Part shown: piece after piece, positions 21,606-28,105 of the stretch
How positions within the stretch are numbered: position 1 is the stretch's first letter
Layout of the letters: each line of letters begins with the position of its first letter
From: Nitrospinae bacterium RIFCSPLOWO2_12_39_16
Lineage (GTDB): Bacteria; Nitrospinota; Nitrospinia; UBA9942
Assembly (NCBI GenBank): GCA_001805005.1
Contig: MHDO01000031.1
Location: 1-28,105, forward strand
DNA length: 28,105 nt
Direction of reading: 5' to 3'
Position numbers and translations under genes: made by a program
The notes under the pieces: generated by a model
The model's input: the letters and a program-made list of their open reading frames with translations, nothing else
What the model was told of the DNA's origin: nothing
Database searches by the model: none

Positions 21606-21634
21606 TTGACAAAACCATATGAAAATGCTTAAAT
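21606..21634 (+). promoter_or_regulatory. Promoter of ffh, probably giving a leaderless transcript
   Basis: TTGACA (21606-21611) and TTAAAT (21629-21634) are 17 bp apart. Only 8 nt separate the -10 box from the ATG at 21643, so transcription should begin at or next to the start codon. An inverted pair ATTGAC (21576-21581) and GTCAAT (21598-21603) lies just upstream, between ffh and bioB, and could be an operator. Confidence 0.5.
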
Positions 21635-21642
21635 TGTTGTTC

Positions 21643-22995
21643 ATGTTTGAAAACCTGACTAATAAATTAGAGACAATTTTCAAAAAACTCAGGGGCTATG
21701 GAAAGCTCAATGAGGACAATATAAAAGAAGCCTTGAGGGAGATCAGAATAGCCCTTCTTGAGGCTGATGTCAACCTGAATGTAGTTAAAGAGTTTATTGA
21801 AAAGATAAAGATTCGTGCTGTTGGGCAGGAGGTCATGTCCAGCCTGACACCCGGCCAGCAGGTGGTTAAGATAGTCAATGAAGAACTGACCACTATGTTG
21901 GGAGGTACAAACAGCGGTATAGCACTTGTATCAAAGCCTCCCATTATAATAATGATGGTAGGACTGCAGGGGTCGGGAAAGACCACAACATCGGCAAAAC
22001 TGGCAAGGAGATTCTTAAAGGAGGGACAGTTACCTCTTCTCGTAGCTGCAGATATATACAGGCCTGCAGCCATAGAGCAGCTCAATATACTGGGTAAAGA
22101 ACTTGGCATTCCGGTCTTTAACGGAAATGGAGCAAACAATCCTATAGATATATGTAAGAGGTCATTGGCTGAGGCATTAGAAAAAGGATGCAGGAGTATT
22201 GTCATTGATACTGCAGGGAGGCTTCATATAGATGAAGAATTAATGCAGGAGCTTAAAAATATAAAAGGTGAGATAAAGCCCCATGAGATACTCTTTGTTG
22301 CCGATGCAATGACAGGGCAGGATGCGGTAAATGTAGCAAAGACATTCAATGAGCATATCGGAATTGACGGCATTGTCCTGACAAAGATGGATGGTGATGC
22401 GAGGGGTGGGGCAGCATTATCCATACGATCTGTCACGGGTAAGCCGATAAAGTTTATCGGTATAGGCGAAAAATTAGACCAATTAGAGCAATTTTATCCT
22501 GACAGAATTGCATCGCGGATTCTCGGTATGGGAGATGTCTTATCCCTTATAGAAAAGGCACAAGACTCTTTTAATCAAGAAGCAGCCCAAAAGATGCAGA
22601 AGAAACTTAGAGAGGATTCTTTTACACTGGAGGATTTTAGAGACCAATTAAGCCAGATAAAAAAATTAGGACCCATTGAGCAGATAGTCGGCATGATTCC
22701 CGGTATGGGCAAAATGAAAGTTGGAGAAGAAAATGAAAAGGAACTTGTCAGGATTGCAGCCATCATAGATTCAATGACAAGGAAGGAAAAGAATAATCAT
22801 ACGATAATAAATGGAAGCAGGAAAAAAAGAATAGCAAAAGGGAGCGGCACTGAGGTCTGGGAGGTAAACCGCCTCTTAAAACAGTTTGTACAGATGAAGA
22901 AGATGATGAGGCAGTTTTCTAAGCCTGGTTTTATGAAAAAATTTGGAATGCCTAATCAGTTGATGGGTAACGGAAAGGGAATGTTTCCCTTTTGA
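21643..22995 (+). CDS. ffh: Signal recognition particle protein Ffh
   Basis: SRP54 GTPase that binds signal peptides on ribosomes with the SRP RNA and passes them to FtsY. From the ATG at 21643 (MFENLTNKLETIFKKLRGYG) it has 450 residues: N domain, then G domain with GLQGSGKTTTSAKLA (P-loop), AADIYRPAAIEQL, VIDTAGRLHID and LTKMDGDARGGAALSI. The Met-rich M domain follows (MKKMMRQFSKPGFMKK) with GSGT before the last helices. Two upstream ATGs at 21619 and 21625 would add eight or six residues not seen in the family. It heads the translation operon with rpsP 62 nt downstream. Confidence 0.97.
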   Translation: MFENLTNKLETIFKKLRGYGKLNEDNIKEALREIRIALLEADVNLNVVKEFIEKIKIRAVGQEVMSSLTPGQQVVKIVNEELTTMLGGTNSGIALVSKPPIIIMMVGLQGSGKTTTSAKLARRFLKEGQLPLLVAADIYRPAAIEQLNILGKELGIPVFNGNGANNPIDICKRSLAEALEKGCRSIVIDTAGRLHIDEELMQELKNIKGEIKPHEILFVADAMTGQDAVNVAKTFNEHIGIDGIVLTKMDGDARGGAALSIRSVTGKPIKFIGIGEKLDQLEQFYPDRIASRILGMGDVLSLIEKAQDSFNQEAAQKMQKKLREDSFTLEDFRDQLSQIKKLGPIEQIVGMIPGMGKMKVGEENEKELVRIAAIIDSMTRKEKNNHTIINGSRKKRIAKGSGTEVWEVNRLLKQFVQMKKMMRQFSKPGFMKKFGMPNQLMGNGKGMFPF

Positions 22996-23039
22996 TTGAA
23001 GATTGAAGATTGAAAATTTTAATAGTCAATATTCAATAA
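22994..23039. repeat. Tandem-word palindrome between ffh and rpsP (GATTGAA type)
   Basis: GATTGAA is repeated three times with an exact 7-bp period (about 22994-23014). Looser inverted copies follow (AGTCAATATTCAAT, about 23024-23037). The ffh stop TGA is the first part of the array. It is a small member of the same architecture. Confidence 0.55.
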
Positions 23040-23057
23040 ATATAAGGAGGTGATAAA

Positions 23058-23291
23058 GTGTCAGTCATTTTAAGATTAACAAGAAGAGGAGCAAAGAATA
23101 AACCGTACTATCATATTGTTGCAGCCGATTCTCGTTCCCCCCGGGATGGAGAATACATAGAGACAATTGGGAAATACGACCCCAAAAAAGAGCAAAAGGA
23201 TATTGTCATTGACAGGTCAAAGCTTGAGAAATGGATACAAAAAGGTGCTCAGATTTCAGATACTGTAAGGACAATTCTATCTAAGAAATAA
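23058..23291 (+). CDS. rpsP: 30S ribosomal protein S16
   Basis: A 77-residue bS16 protein with the standard pattern: SVILRLTRRGAKNKPYYHIV, AADSRSPRDGEYIETIGKYD, then LEKWIQKGAQISDTVRTILS. The start is a GTG with a very strong AAGGAGGTG ribosome site 6 nt upstream. It follows ffh and precedes khpA in the conserved operon order. Confidence 0.97.
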   Translation: MSVILRLTRRGAKNKPYYHIVAADSRSPRDGEYIETIGKYDPKKEQKDIVIDRSKLEKWIQKGAQISDTVRTILSKK

Positions 23292-23323
23292 GATGTCCCT
23301 AAGTTAATGTGGAGGTAGGAACT

Positions 23324-23554
23324 ATGAAAGAATTAATCACTCACATTGCAAAGGCGCTGGTAGATAAACCTGAAGATGTTTCAGTCCATGAAGTTGAAGG
23401 TGAGAAGACTACTGTTCTTGAATTGAAAGTTGCTCCTGAAGATTTAGGTAAGGTCATTGGCAAGCAGGGCAGAACTGCAAGAGCTATGCGGATAATTCTC
23501 AGTGCCACTGCAACAAAATTAAGAAAGAGGGCAGTTCTGGAGATATTGGAATAA
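23324..23554 (+). CDS. khpA: KH-domain RNA-binding protein KhpA
   Basis: A 76-residue protein from the ATG at 23324, chosen because GGAGGT lies 7 nt upstream (an earlier GTG at 23309 overlaps that site). It has one KH domain with the GxxG loop in KVIGKQGRTARAMR, preceded by VHEVEGEKTTVLELKV. KhpA binds RNA, usually with KhpB, and acts in small-RNA and cell-size control. It sits between rpsP and the usual place of rimM, but rimM is absent: only 23 nt separate it from trmD. Confidence 0.93.
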   Translation: MKELITHIAKALVDKPEDVSVHEVEGEKTTVLELKVAPEDLGKVIGKQGRTARAMRIILSATATKLRKRAVLEILE

Positions 23555-23577
23555 AGTTTAAGTTCAGGTGAGGGTGC

Positions 23578-24318
23578 TTGAGTAGTTATAAATTTAATAT
23601 TGTTACAATCTTTCCTGAGATGTTTTCATCACCCTTTAAAGAGAGCATAATCAAGAGGGCGGTTGAACGGGGAATTGTTAAGATAAACATATACGACCTG
23701 AGGAATTTTACACACGACAGGCATAAGGTTACAGACGATTACCCTTATGGTGGCGGTGCCGGGATGATGATGAAGCCCGAACCTCTTGCAGAGGCAATTG
23801 AGGAGATAAACAGAGAATCTAAATCGAGGGTAATCCTGATGACCCCACAGGGAGACCGCCTCACTCAATCAAGGGTAAAAAAGATGTCACAGGAAAACAG
23901 ACTTACAATCCTGTGCGGGAGATATGAAGGGATAGATGAAAGAATCAGGGCTCACTTTGTAGATGATGAAATTTCTATAGGAGATTATATACTGACAGGC
24001 GGCGAGATACCTGCAATGGTATTGGTAGATGCAATAGTAAGGCTGATACCTGGCGTCCTTGGTGACGAGGCTTCAACTGAAGAGGATTCATTTTCTTACG
24101 GCCTATTGGAATATCCACAATATACAAGGCCTGAGAATTTCAGAGGATTCAAGATTCCTGATGTTCTTCTCTCTGGCAACCATGAAAAGATACGAAGATG
24201 GAGAAGAAAAGAATCTCTTAAGAGGACATATAACAGAAGGCCTGATCTATTAGAAAAGGCTGAGCTTTCTGATGATGATAAGAAGATACTTGAGGAGATA
24301 CGGAGATACGAAGAATAA
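23578..24318 (+). CDS. trmD: tRNA (guanine-37-N1)-methyltransferase TrmD
   Basis: SPOUT methyltransferase that methylates G37 of tRNAs reading CNN codons, preventing frameshifts. Landmarks are FNIVTIFPEMF at the start, DDYPYGGGAGMMMKPEPL, VILMTPQGDRL, LCGRYEGIDERI, EISIGDYILTGGE, then VLLSGNHEKIRRWR and TYNRRPDLL. The knot and SAM-binding residues are all present; 246 residues is normal. The start is a TTG at 23578, with GAGGG nearby as a weak ribosome site; no better start exists. A second SPOUT protein follows at 24398. Confidence 0.96.
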   Translation: MSSYKFNIVTIFPEMFSSPFKESIIKRAVERGIVKINIYDLRNFTHDRHKVTDDYPYGGGAGMMMKPEPLAEAIEEINRESKSRVILMTPQGDRLTQSRVKKMSQENRLTILCGRYEGIDERIRAHFVDDEISIGDYILTGGEIPAMVLVDAIVRLIPGVLGDEASTEEDSFSYGLLEYPQYTRPENFRGFKIPDVLLSGNHEKIRRWRRKESLKRTYNRRPDLLEKAELSDDDKKILEEIRRYEE

Positions 24319-24329
24319 AAGAAAAAATA

Positions 24330-24376
24330 GCCACAGATTTATACACAGATAAAAAACCTTTTAAAAAGATTTTATC
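24330..24376. repeat. CACAGAT words and small hairpin between trmD and the SPOUT gene
   Basis: CCACAGATTTATACACAGAT contains two CACAGAT words 13 bp apart, followed by GATAAAA and its inverse TTTTATC around a short AT-rich loop. It is a one-armed version of the CACAGA spacers. Confidence 0.45.
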
Positions 24377-24397
24377 TTATGGCAGGATTATTGACAA

Positions 24398-24961
24398 TTG
24401 GAAATTCACAATAACATATTTATAGCACTTGTTCATTATCCAATATATAATAAAAAAGGCGATGTAGTTATAACATCGGTTACAACATTAGATATCCATG
24501 ATATAGCAAGGACTGCAAGGACATACGGTATTGCTAAATTTTATATCTTGACACCCTTGCCGGCACAAAAAGAGTTGGTGCATAGAATATTAAATCACTG
24601 GATAACAGGCTATGGTGCAGAATATAACCCAACGCGAAGAGAGGCATTTTTAAATGTAGCTGTTGCAGGAAGCCTTGCAGAGATTACTGATGATATAAAA
24701 AATATAACAGGTAAAATATCTAAGACAATAACAACAGATGCAAGGAAATTTCCTAACAGTATAGACTATAACAACTTAAAAGTAGAGCTTACAAAATCGG
24801 ATATATTTTTATTCCTGTTCGGTACAGGGTGGGGACTTGAAAGGGGCATAATAGATAACGCCGATTACAGACTTGCCCCAATTGAAGGGATTACAGATTA
24901 TAATCACCTCCCTGTAAGGGGGGCAATAGCCATAATATTGGATAGGTTGTTAGGAAGATAA
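24398..24961 (+). CDS. SPOUT-type SAM-dependent RNA methyltransferase (PF09936-like)
   Basis: A 187-residue protein of the family often placed between trmD and rplS. Landmarks are IALVHYPIYNKKGDVVITSV, TLDIHDIARTARTYGI, YGAEYNPTRREAFL, FLFGTGWGLERGI and LAPIEGITDYNHLPVRGA (with the SPOUT SAM-binding knot in the last two). It is thought to methylate RNA, but target and position are unknown. The start is a TTG at 24398; no in-frame alternative precedes it because a TGA lies at 24392. The ribosome site is weak. It might partly occupy the functional niche left by the missing rimM, but that is speculation. Confidence 0.85.
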   Translation: MEIHNNIFIALVHYPIYNKKGDVVITSVTTLDIHDIARTARTYGIAKFYILTPLPAQKELVHRILNHWITGYGAEYNPTRREAFLNVAVAGSLAEITDDIKNITGKISKTITTDARKFPNSIDYNNLKVELTKSDIFLFLFGTGWGLERGIIDNADYRLAPIEGITDYNHLPVRGAIAIILDRLLGR

Positions 24962-24983
24962 CAAATTAGAAAGGAGAATAAAA

Positions 24984-25340
24984 ATGAATCCAGTAATAAA
25001 TATGATTGAAAAAGAGCAGCATAAGAAAGGTATTCCTCAGTTCAGGGTTGGAGACACCCTGAAAGTCCACCTCAAGATAGTAGAAGGTGAAAAAGAAAGG
25101 ATTCAGGTTGTAGAAGGCATTGTCATCTCCAAAAAGGGGAGCGGTATAAGGGAAACATTTACAATCCGAAAGGTCTCTTACGGAATAGGCGTTGAGAGGA
25201 AATTCCCGCTCCATTCGCCAAGTATAGATAAGATTCAGGTTATAAAAACAGGTTATGTGAGAAGGGCAAAACTTTACTATCTAAGGGATAAAAAGGGAAA
25301 GGCTGCAAGGATAGAAGAGAAGCTTACAGCTAAAGAATAA
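24984..25340 (+). CDS. rplS: 50S ribosomal protein L19
   Basis: A 118-residue bL19 protein: PQFRVGDTLKVHLKIVEGEK, RIQVVEGIVISKKGSGIRET, FTIRKVSYGIGVERKFPLHS, then KTGYVRRAKLYYLRDKKGKA. AAAGGAGA 6-7 nt before the ATG is a strong ribosome site. A small hairpin AAAGAC-AGATA-GTCTTT (25341-25357) directly follows the stop codon but lacks a T-run. Confidence 0.97.
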   Translation: MNPVINMIEKEQHKKGIPQFRVGDTLKVHLKIVEGEKERIQVVEGIVISKKGSGIRETFTIRKVSYGIGVERKFPLHSPSIDKIQVIKTGYVRRAKLYYLRDKKGKAARIEEKLTAKE

Positions 25341-25391
25341 AAAGACAGATAGTCTTTAGATTCCGTAAAACCTGCTCCTCGTCTGATTAAT

Positions 25392-25997
25392 ATGCTCCAT
25401 GAATTTGATAATAAATTCTTTAATCAAGGCTATAGATTCATTGCCGGAATAGACGAGGCAGGAAGGGGTCCACTTGCAGGCCCTGTAGTTGCATCAGCAG
25501 TCATACTCCCACCTAATATCTCTATCAATGGAGTTGATGATTCAAAAAAACTGACACCTGAAAAGAGAGAAATATTATTTGAGATTATTAAAGAAAAAGC
25601 CTTATCCATCGGCACAGGGATTGTTTCTTCAAAAGTAATTGATGAGATAAACATTCTTGAGGCTACAAAGGTAGCTATGCTCAAGGCAGTAGAGAATCTG
25701 ACAATCATTCCTAATCTTATCATAATAGACGGCATAACACCCCTCTCCCTCACCCATCAAGTGGAGATAAAACAGATTACAATAAAAAAGGGAGATACTC
25801 TCAGTCAGTCAATTGCTTCCGCATCCATAATTGCAAAGGTAACAAGAGACAGATTGATGCTTGATTATGATGCAAAGTATCCCAAATATTTATTTGCCAA
25901 ACATAAAGGATACGGAACGGCGGAGCATTTAGAAAGGATAAAAGAATTCGGGCCCTGCGAGATTCATAGAAATAGCTTTAAAGGCGTTTATGGATAA
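25392..25997 (+). CDS. rnhB: Ribonuclease HII
   Basis: A 201-residue RNase HII, which removes ribonucleotides and RNA primers from DNA. Catalytic D21 and E22 lie in AGIDEAGRGPLAGPVV; further acid residues are in LIIIDGI and TRDRLMLDYDAKYP. Other landmarks are DDSKKLTPEKRE, KKGDTLSQSIASASIIAKVT and HKGYGTAEHL. No ribosome site is obvious at the ATG, but the context and length fit. Its end overlaps yraN by 8 nt. Confidence 0.96.
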   Translation: MLHEFDNKFFNQGYRFIAGIDEAGRGPLAGPVVASAVILPPNISINGVDDSKKLTPEKREILFEIIKEKALSIGTGIVSSKVIDEINILEATKVAMLKAVENLTIIPNLIIIDGITPLSLTHQVEIKQITIKKGDTLSQSIASASIIAKVTRDRLMLDYDAKYPKYLFAKHKGYGTAEHLERIKEFGPCEIHRNSFKGVYG

Positions 25998-26346
25998 TCG
26001 GCAGCAGATGGGAAAGATTGGAGAAGAGATAGCTGTTGATTTCCTAAAGAAATCCGGCTATAAGATTGTTGAAAGGAATTTCAGATGCAATTTGGGAGAG
26101 ATTGATATAATTGCACTTGATAAAAATATCCTTGCCTTTGTTGAAGTAAGGACAAAGAATTCATCTTCATTTTGCACTCCGCAGGAGACAGTAAACTTTT
26201 CAAAACAGAAAAAACTTCACAAACTATCTCTCTATTACCTGATGAAGAAACAGATTAAAAATACAGACTGCAGATTTGATGTAGTTGCAGTTGACCTTTC
26301 AAGAGGAAAGAATGGAATTGAAATATTTAAAAACGCCTTCTGGTAA
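25990..26346 (+). CDS. yraN: UPF0102 family protein YraN
   Basis: A 118-residue nuclease-fold protein: GKIGEEIAVDFLKKSGYKIV, RNFRCNLGEIDIIALD, LAFVEVRTKN, CRFDVVAVDL. The E-D-ExK pattern is that of Holliday-junction resolvase/restriction-type nucleases, but the cellular role is not established. It is the last gene of the rplS-rnhB-yraN block and its start overlaps rnhB by 8 nt. It is convergent with mrp. Confidence 0.93.
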   Translation: MDNRQQMGKIGEEIAVDFLKKSGYKIVERNFRCNLGEIDIIALDKNILAFVEVRTKNSSSFCTPQETVNFSKQKKLHKLSLYYLMKKQIKNTDCRFDVVAVDLSRGKNGIEIFKNAFW

Positions 26347-26350
26347 ATAA

Positions 26351-26420
26351 GGGATTAGGTAATTTGAGCATTGTTTATTGGAGCTTATTTGATTATTGGA
26401 ATTTGGTAATTGATTATTTA
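26351..26420. repeat. Tandem AT-rich words between yraN and mrp
   Basis: Imperfect words such as TTATTTGATTATTGGAATTTGG and GGTAATTTGAGC / GGTAATTGATTATT fill the convergent gap. No clear inverted arm or T-run terminator is seen. The mrp stop codon lies in its right end. Confidence 0.4.
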
Positions 26421-27460
26421 TAGTCCAATATGCTTATCATTGATGCCACTGCCCCTGCAATTGTCATAAATTCAGCGCTCTGATGCGATTTCGGATTTAA
26501 GATAATAATGGGTTTGCCCACATCTCCGCCTACCCTGATTTCAGTATCTATTGGTATCTTGCCTATCAAAGGAACATTATATTTCTGGCTTGTCTTCTCC
26601 CCTCCCCCGGAACTAAATATCTCTGTCTTTTCGCCGCAATGGGGGCATAGAAAATAACTCATATTTTCTACAAGTCCAAGAATCGGCACATTAACCTTTT
26701 CAAACATCTGTATCGCCCTTCTTGCATCTATCAATGATATATCCTGCGGTGTCGTAACAACAACCGAGCCTGTAAGAGGGATTGTCTGTGCCAGAGTTAA
26801 TTGTGCATCACCTGTTCCTGGTGGAAGGTCAATTATGAGATAATCCAGCTCTCCCCAGTCTACATCTTTTAAGAACTGCTTTACGATTTGCATTACCAAC
26901 GGACCTCGCCATATCAGAGGAGCATCCTCTTCCAGAACAAACCCAACAGACATCATCTTTATATTATAATTTACGACTGGCTTCATCTTCCCTTCTGCAT
27001 TCATCTGTATCGGCTCATTAATCCCCATCATAGTGGGGATGCTTGGCCCATAAATATCAAGGTCAAGAAGTCCGACCTTTGACCCGCTCTTTGCAAGTGC
27101 TGCCGCAAGATTTACAGAAACAGTTGATTTACCCACTCCACCTTTACCGCTTGCAACAGCAATTGTATTCTTTACCCCTTTGATACTCTCTTTTTCTGGG
27201 ATTGTCTTTGCAGAAGGCACTTCCGAGCCCGTTTCTATTACTATCTCCTTAACCCCTTTTATAGATGATACTGCAGACCTTGCATCCCCCTCAATCTTTG
27301 CCTTCAAAGGACATGCAGGGGTCGTAAGGATAAGCTTGAAGCTGACCCTGCCGCTCTCAATCCTGATATCCCTCACAAAATTAAGTGAAACAATATCTTT
27401 CCCTAAATCAGGGTCCATAACATTTCTCAATGCCTTTAATACTTTATCTTGTGTTATCAC
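26414..27460 (-). CDS. mrp: Mrp/NBP35-type iron-sulfur carrier ATPase
   Basis: A 348-residue P-loop ATPase that carries and delivers Fe-S clusters. The N-terminal 85 residues form a MIP18/DUF59 domain (ALRNVMDPDLGKDIVSLNFV, LTTPACPLK). The deviant Walker A is VASGKGGVGKSTVSVNLA, followed by GLLDLDIYGPSIPTMMG, LIIDLPPGTGDAQLT and the cluster-binding CPHCG. The start is a GTG with GGGAGG a few nt upstream. The gene lies 28 nt after the kinase gene on the same strand. Confidence 0.95.
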   Translation of the reverse strand: MITQDKVLKALRNVMDPDLGKDIVSLNFVRDIRIESGRVSFKLILTTPACPLKAKIEGDARSAVSSIKGVKEIVIETGSEVPSAKTIPEKESIKGVKNTIAVASGKGGVGKSTVSVNLAAALAKSGSKVGLLDLDIYGPSIPTMMGINEPIQMNAEGKMKPVVNYNIKMMSVGFVLEEDAPLIWRGPLVMQIVKQFLKDVDWGELDYLIIDLPPGTGDAQLTLAQTIPLTGSVVVTTPQDISLIDARRAIQMFEKVNVPILGLVENMSYFLCPHCGEKTEIFSSGGGEKTSQKYNVPLIGKIPIDTEIRVGGDVGKPIIILNPKSHQSAEFMTIAGAVASMISILDYK

Positions 27461-27488
27461 ATAACCTCCCTAAAAAATAAAGGCTTAA

Positions 27489-28105
27489 TTAGCCACAAAT
27501 AGGCGCAGATTTATATTGAAGATATTTATACAAAATTTTCCTGAGCCCTTCAAATGCCTTATATTTATCCATATTTACCTTTACATAATTAAGTGTAGGA
27601 GGAATATACTTTAAATATCTATCGTTCCCCTTTGCCATTTTTTGATATGCAAAAGTCCCGATTGCCTTTAAATTTCGCTGAATACTCATATAGTCAAAGA
27701 TTCTTCTAAATTCATTCCTGTCAATACTCTCACCCTCTATCATCTCTTTTTGACTGATGTAATATTCAATCAATTCATCCACCAATTTATTATCCAATAC
27801 GGTATATGAATCTCTTAAGAGGGAGCATAGGTCATACTGGCATGGGCCCATTCGGGCATCCTGAAAATCAAGAAACCGTAAATCTCCATCCTTAACCATT
27901 ATATTTCTGCTGTGATAGTCTCTATGGTTCAAATACTGCCTCTGGTTAGACAGGATTTGACATAAATCTAACAAATATCCTCTCATTTCATCCAATTCTC
28001 CATCATCCATACTTTTATCCAAAAGCCCGAATATCATGTGCTCAATCATAAAGTTCAATTCCCACATCAGCTTTTCAACATCAAATCTGAGATTAAATGC
28101 CACAC
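27489..28105 (-). CDS. APH-fold sugar kinase, AmgK/COG3178-like (5' partial)
   Basis: The C-terminal 205 residues of an aminoglycoside-phosphotransferase-fold kinase, with the 5' end beyond the window. The catalytic loop is YLNHRDYHSRNIMV (HRDYHxxN) and the metal motif LRFLDFQDARMGPCQYDL. Close matches in form are AmgK-type kinases that phosphorylate N-acetylmuramate or N-acetylglucosamine in cell-wall recycling, usually with a nucleotidyltransferase partner encoded nearby. FDVEKLMWELNFMIEHMI is a typical interior region, so the GTG at 28103 is not the true start. The last residues (KSAPICG) are encoded by a repeat-like stretch that includes the stop codon. Confidence 0.85.
   Translation of the reverse strand, partial: VAFNLRFDVEKLMWELNFMIEHMIFGLLDKSMDDGELDEMRGYLLDLCQILSNQRQYLNHRDYHSRNIMVKDGDLRFLDFQDARMGPCQYDLCSLLRDSYTVLDNKLVDELIEYYISQKEMIEGESIDRNEFRRIFDYMSIQRNLKAIGTFAYQKMAKGNDRYLKYIPPTLNYVKVNMDKYKAFEGLRKILYKYLQYKSAPICG

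Noticed and set aside
25341..25357. Hairpin after rplS as an intrinsic terminator
   Set aside because: The stem is AT-rich, 6 bp, and no T-run follows. The downstream rnhB gene has no promoter of its own that I can see.

Overview
The window is about 28 kb of bacterial DNA, AT-rich by eye, and probably a piece of a metagenome-type contig, because genes run off both ends. Two lipobox lipoproteins with a following secreted or surface context point to a Gram-negative cell. The translation block ffh-rpsP-khpA-trmD-SPOUT methyltransferase-rplS-rnhB-yraN, an A/V-type rather than F-type ATPase, biotin genes and an Mrp ATPase are compatible with an uncultivated lineage near Nitrospirota or the former Deltaproteobacteria. 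I cannot fix the taxon from sequence alone.

Layout. (1) 1-4027: a left-truncated B12-binding/radical SAM protein that switches abruptly into two PAS domains; a compact palindromic element over its stop codon; a DUF4258/DUF2283 toxin-antitoxin-like pair on the minus strand; and a coiled-coil/GAF/GAF/HD-GYP phosphodiesterase. (2) 4028-5684: two decayed reading frames, a Phd/PIN toxin-antitoxin pair, and an unexplained segment with a perfect H-type pseudoknot. (3) 5685-7528, minus strand: TPR membrane protein, PHP hydrolase, tRNA-Arg(CCT), and a lone V-type ATPase subunit F. (4) 7529-9851: a block of broken genes that looks like a decayed integron or cassette array. It has an integrase N-terminal remnant read leftward with a promoter at its 5' end, then rightward toxin-antitoxin and acetyltransferase genes and an attC-like half site. 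This block lies between V-ATPase subunits C and F. (5) 9846-14232, minus strand: V-type ATPase membrane and stalk genes in the order G/H, I, K, E, C under one good promoter. Catalytic subunits A, B and D are not here. (6) 14536-15537: GAF plus a degenerate GGDEF domain. (7) 15664-21567, minus strand: bioB, bioF, a secreted protein, a zinc-metalloprotease lipoprotein and a lipoprotein with many WPxY/F repeats, the last four tightly coupled. (8) 21643-26346: the SRP and translation block, with rimM missing. (9) 26414-28105, minus strand: a sugar/APH-type kinase (cut by the window edge) and mrp.

The most unusual thread is the spacers. Many hold short words (about 7-10 nt) repeated imperfectly in tandem, usually followed by their inverted copies. 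The words differ between spacers (CACAGAG, GGGGTTAG, AGTCTAAAAG, GATTGAA, ACAGAA and others) but the architecture is the same. In at least two genes the same material is translated as the lipoprotein signal peptide, and in a third it could encode a spurious hydrophobic N-terminus.
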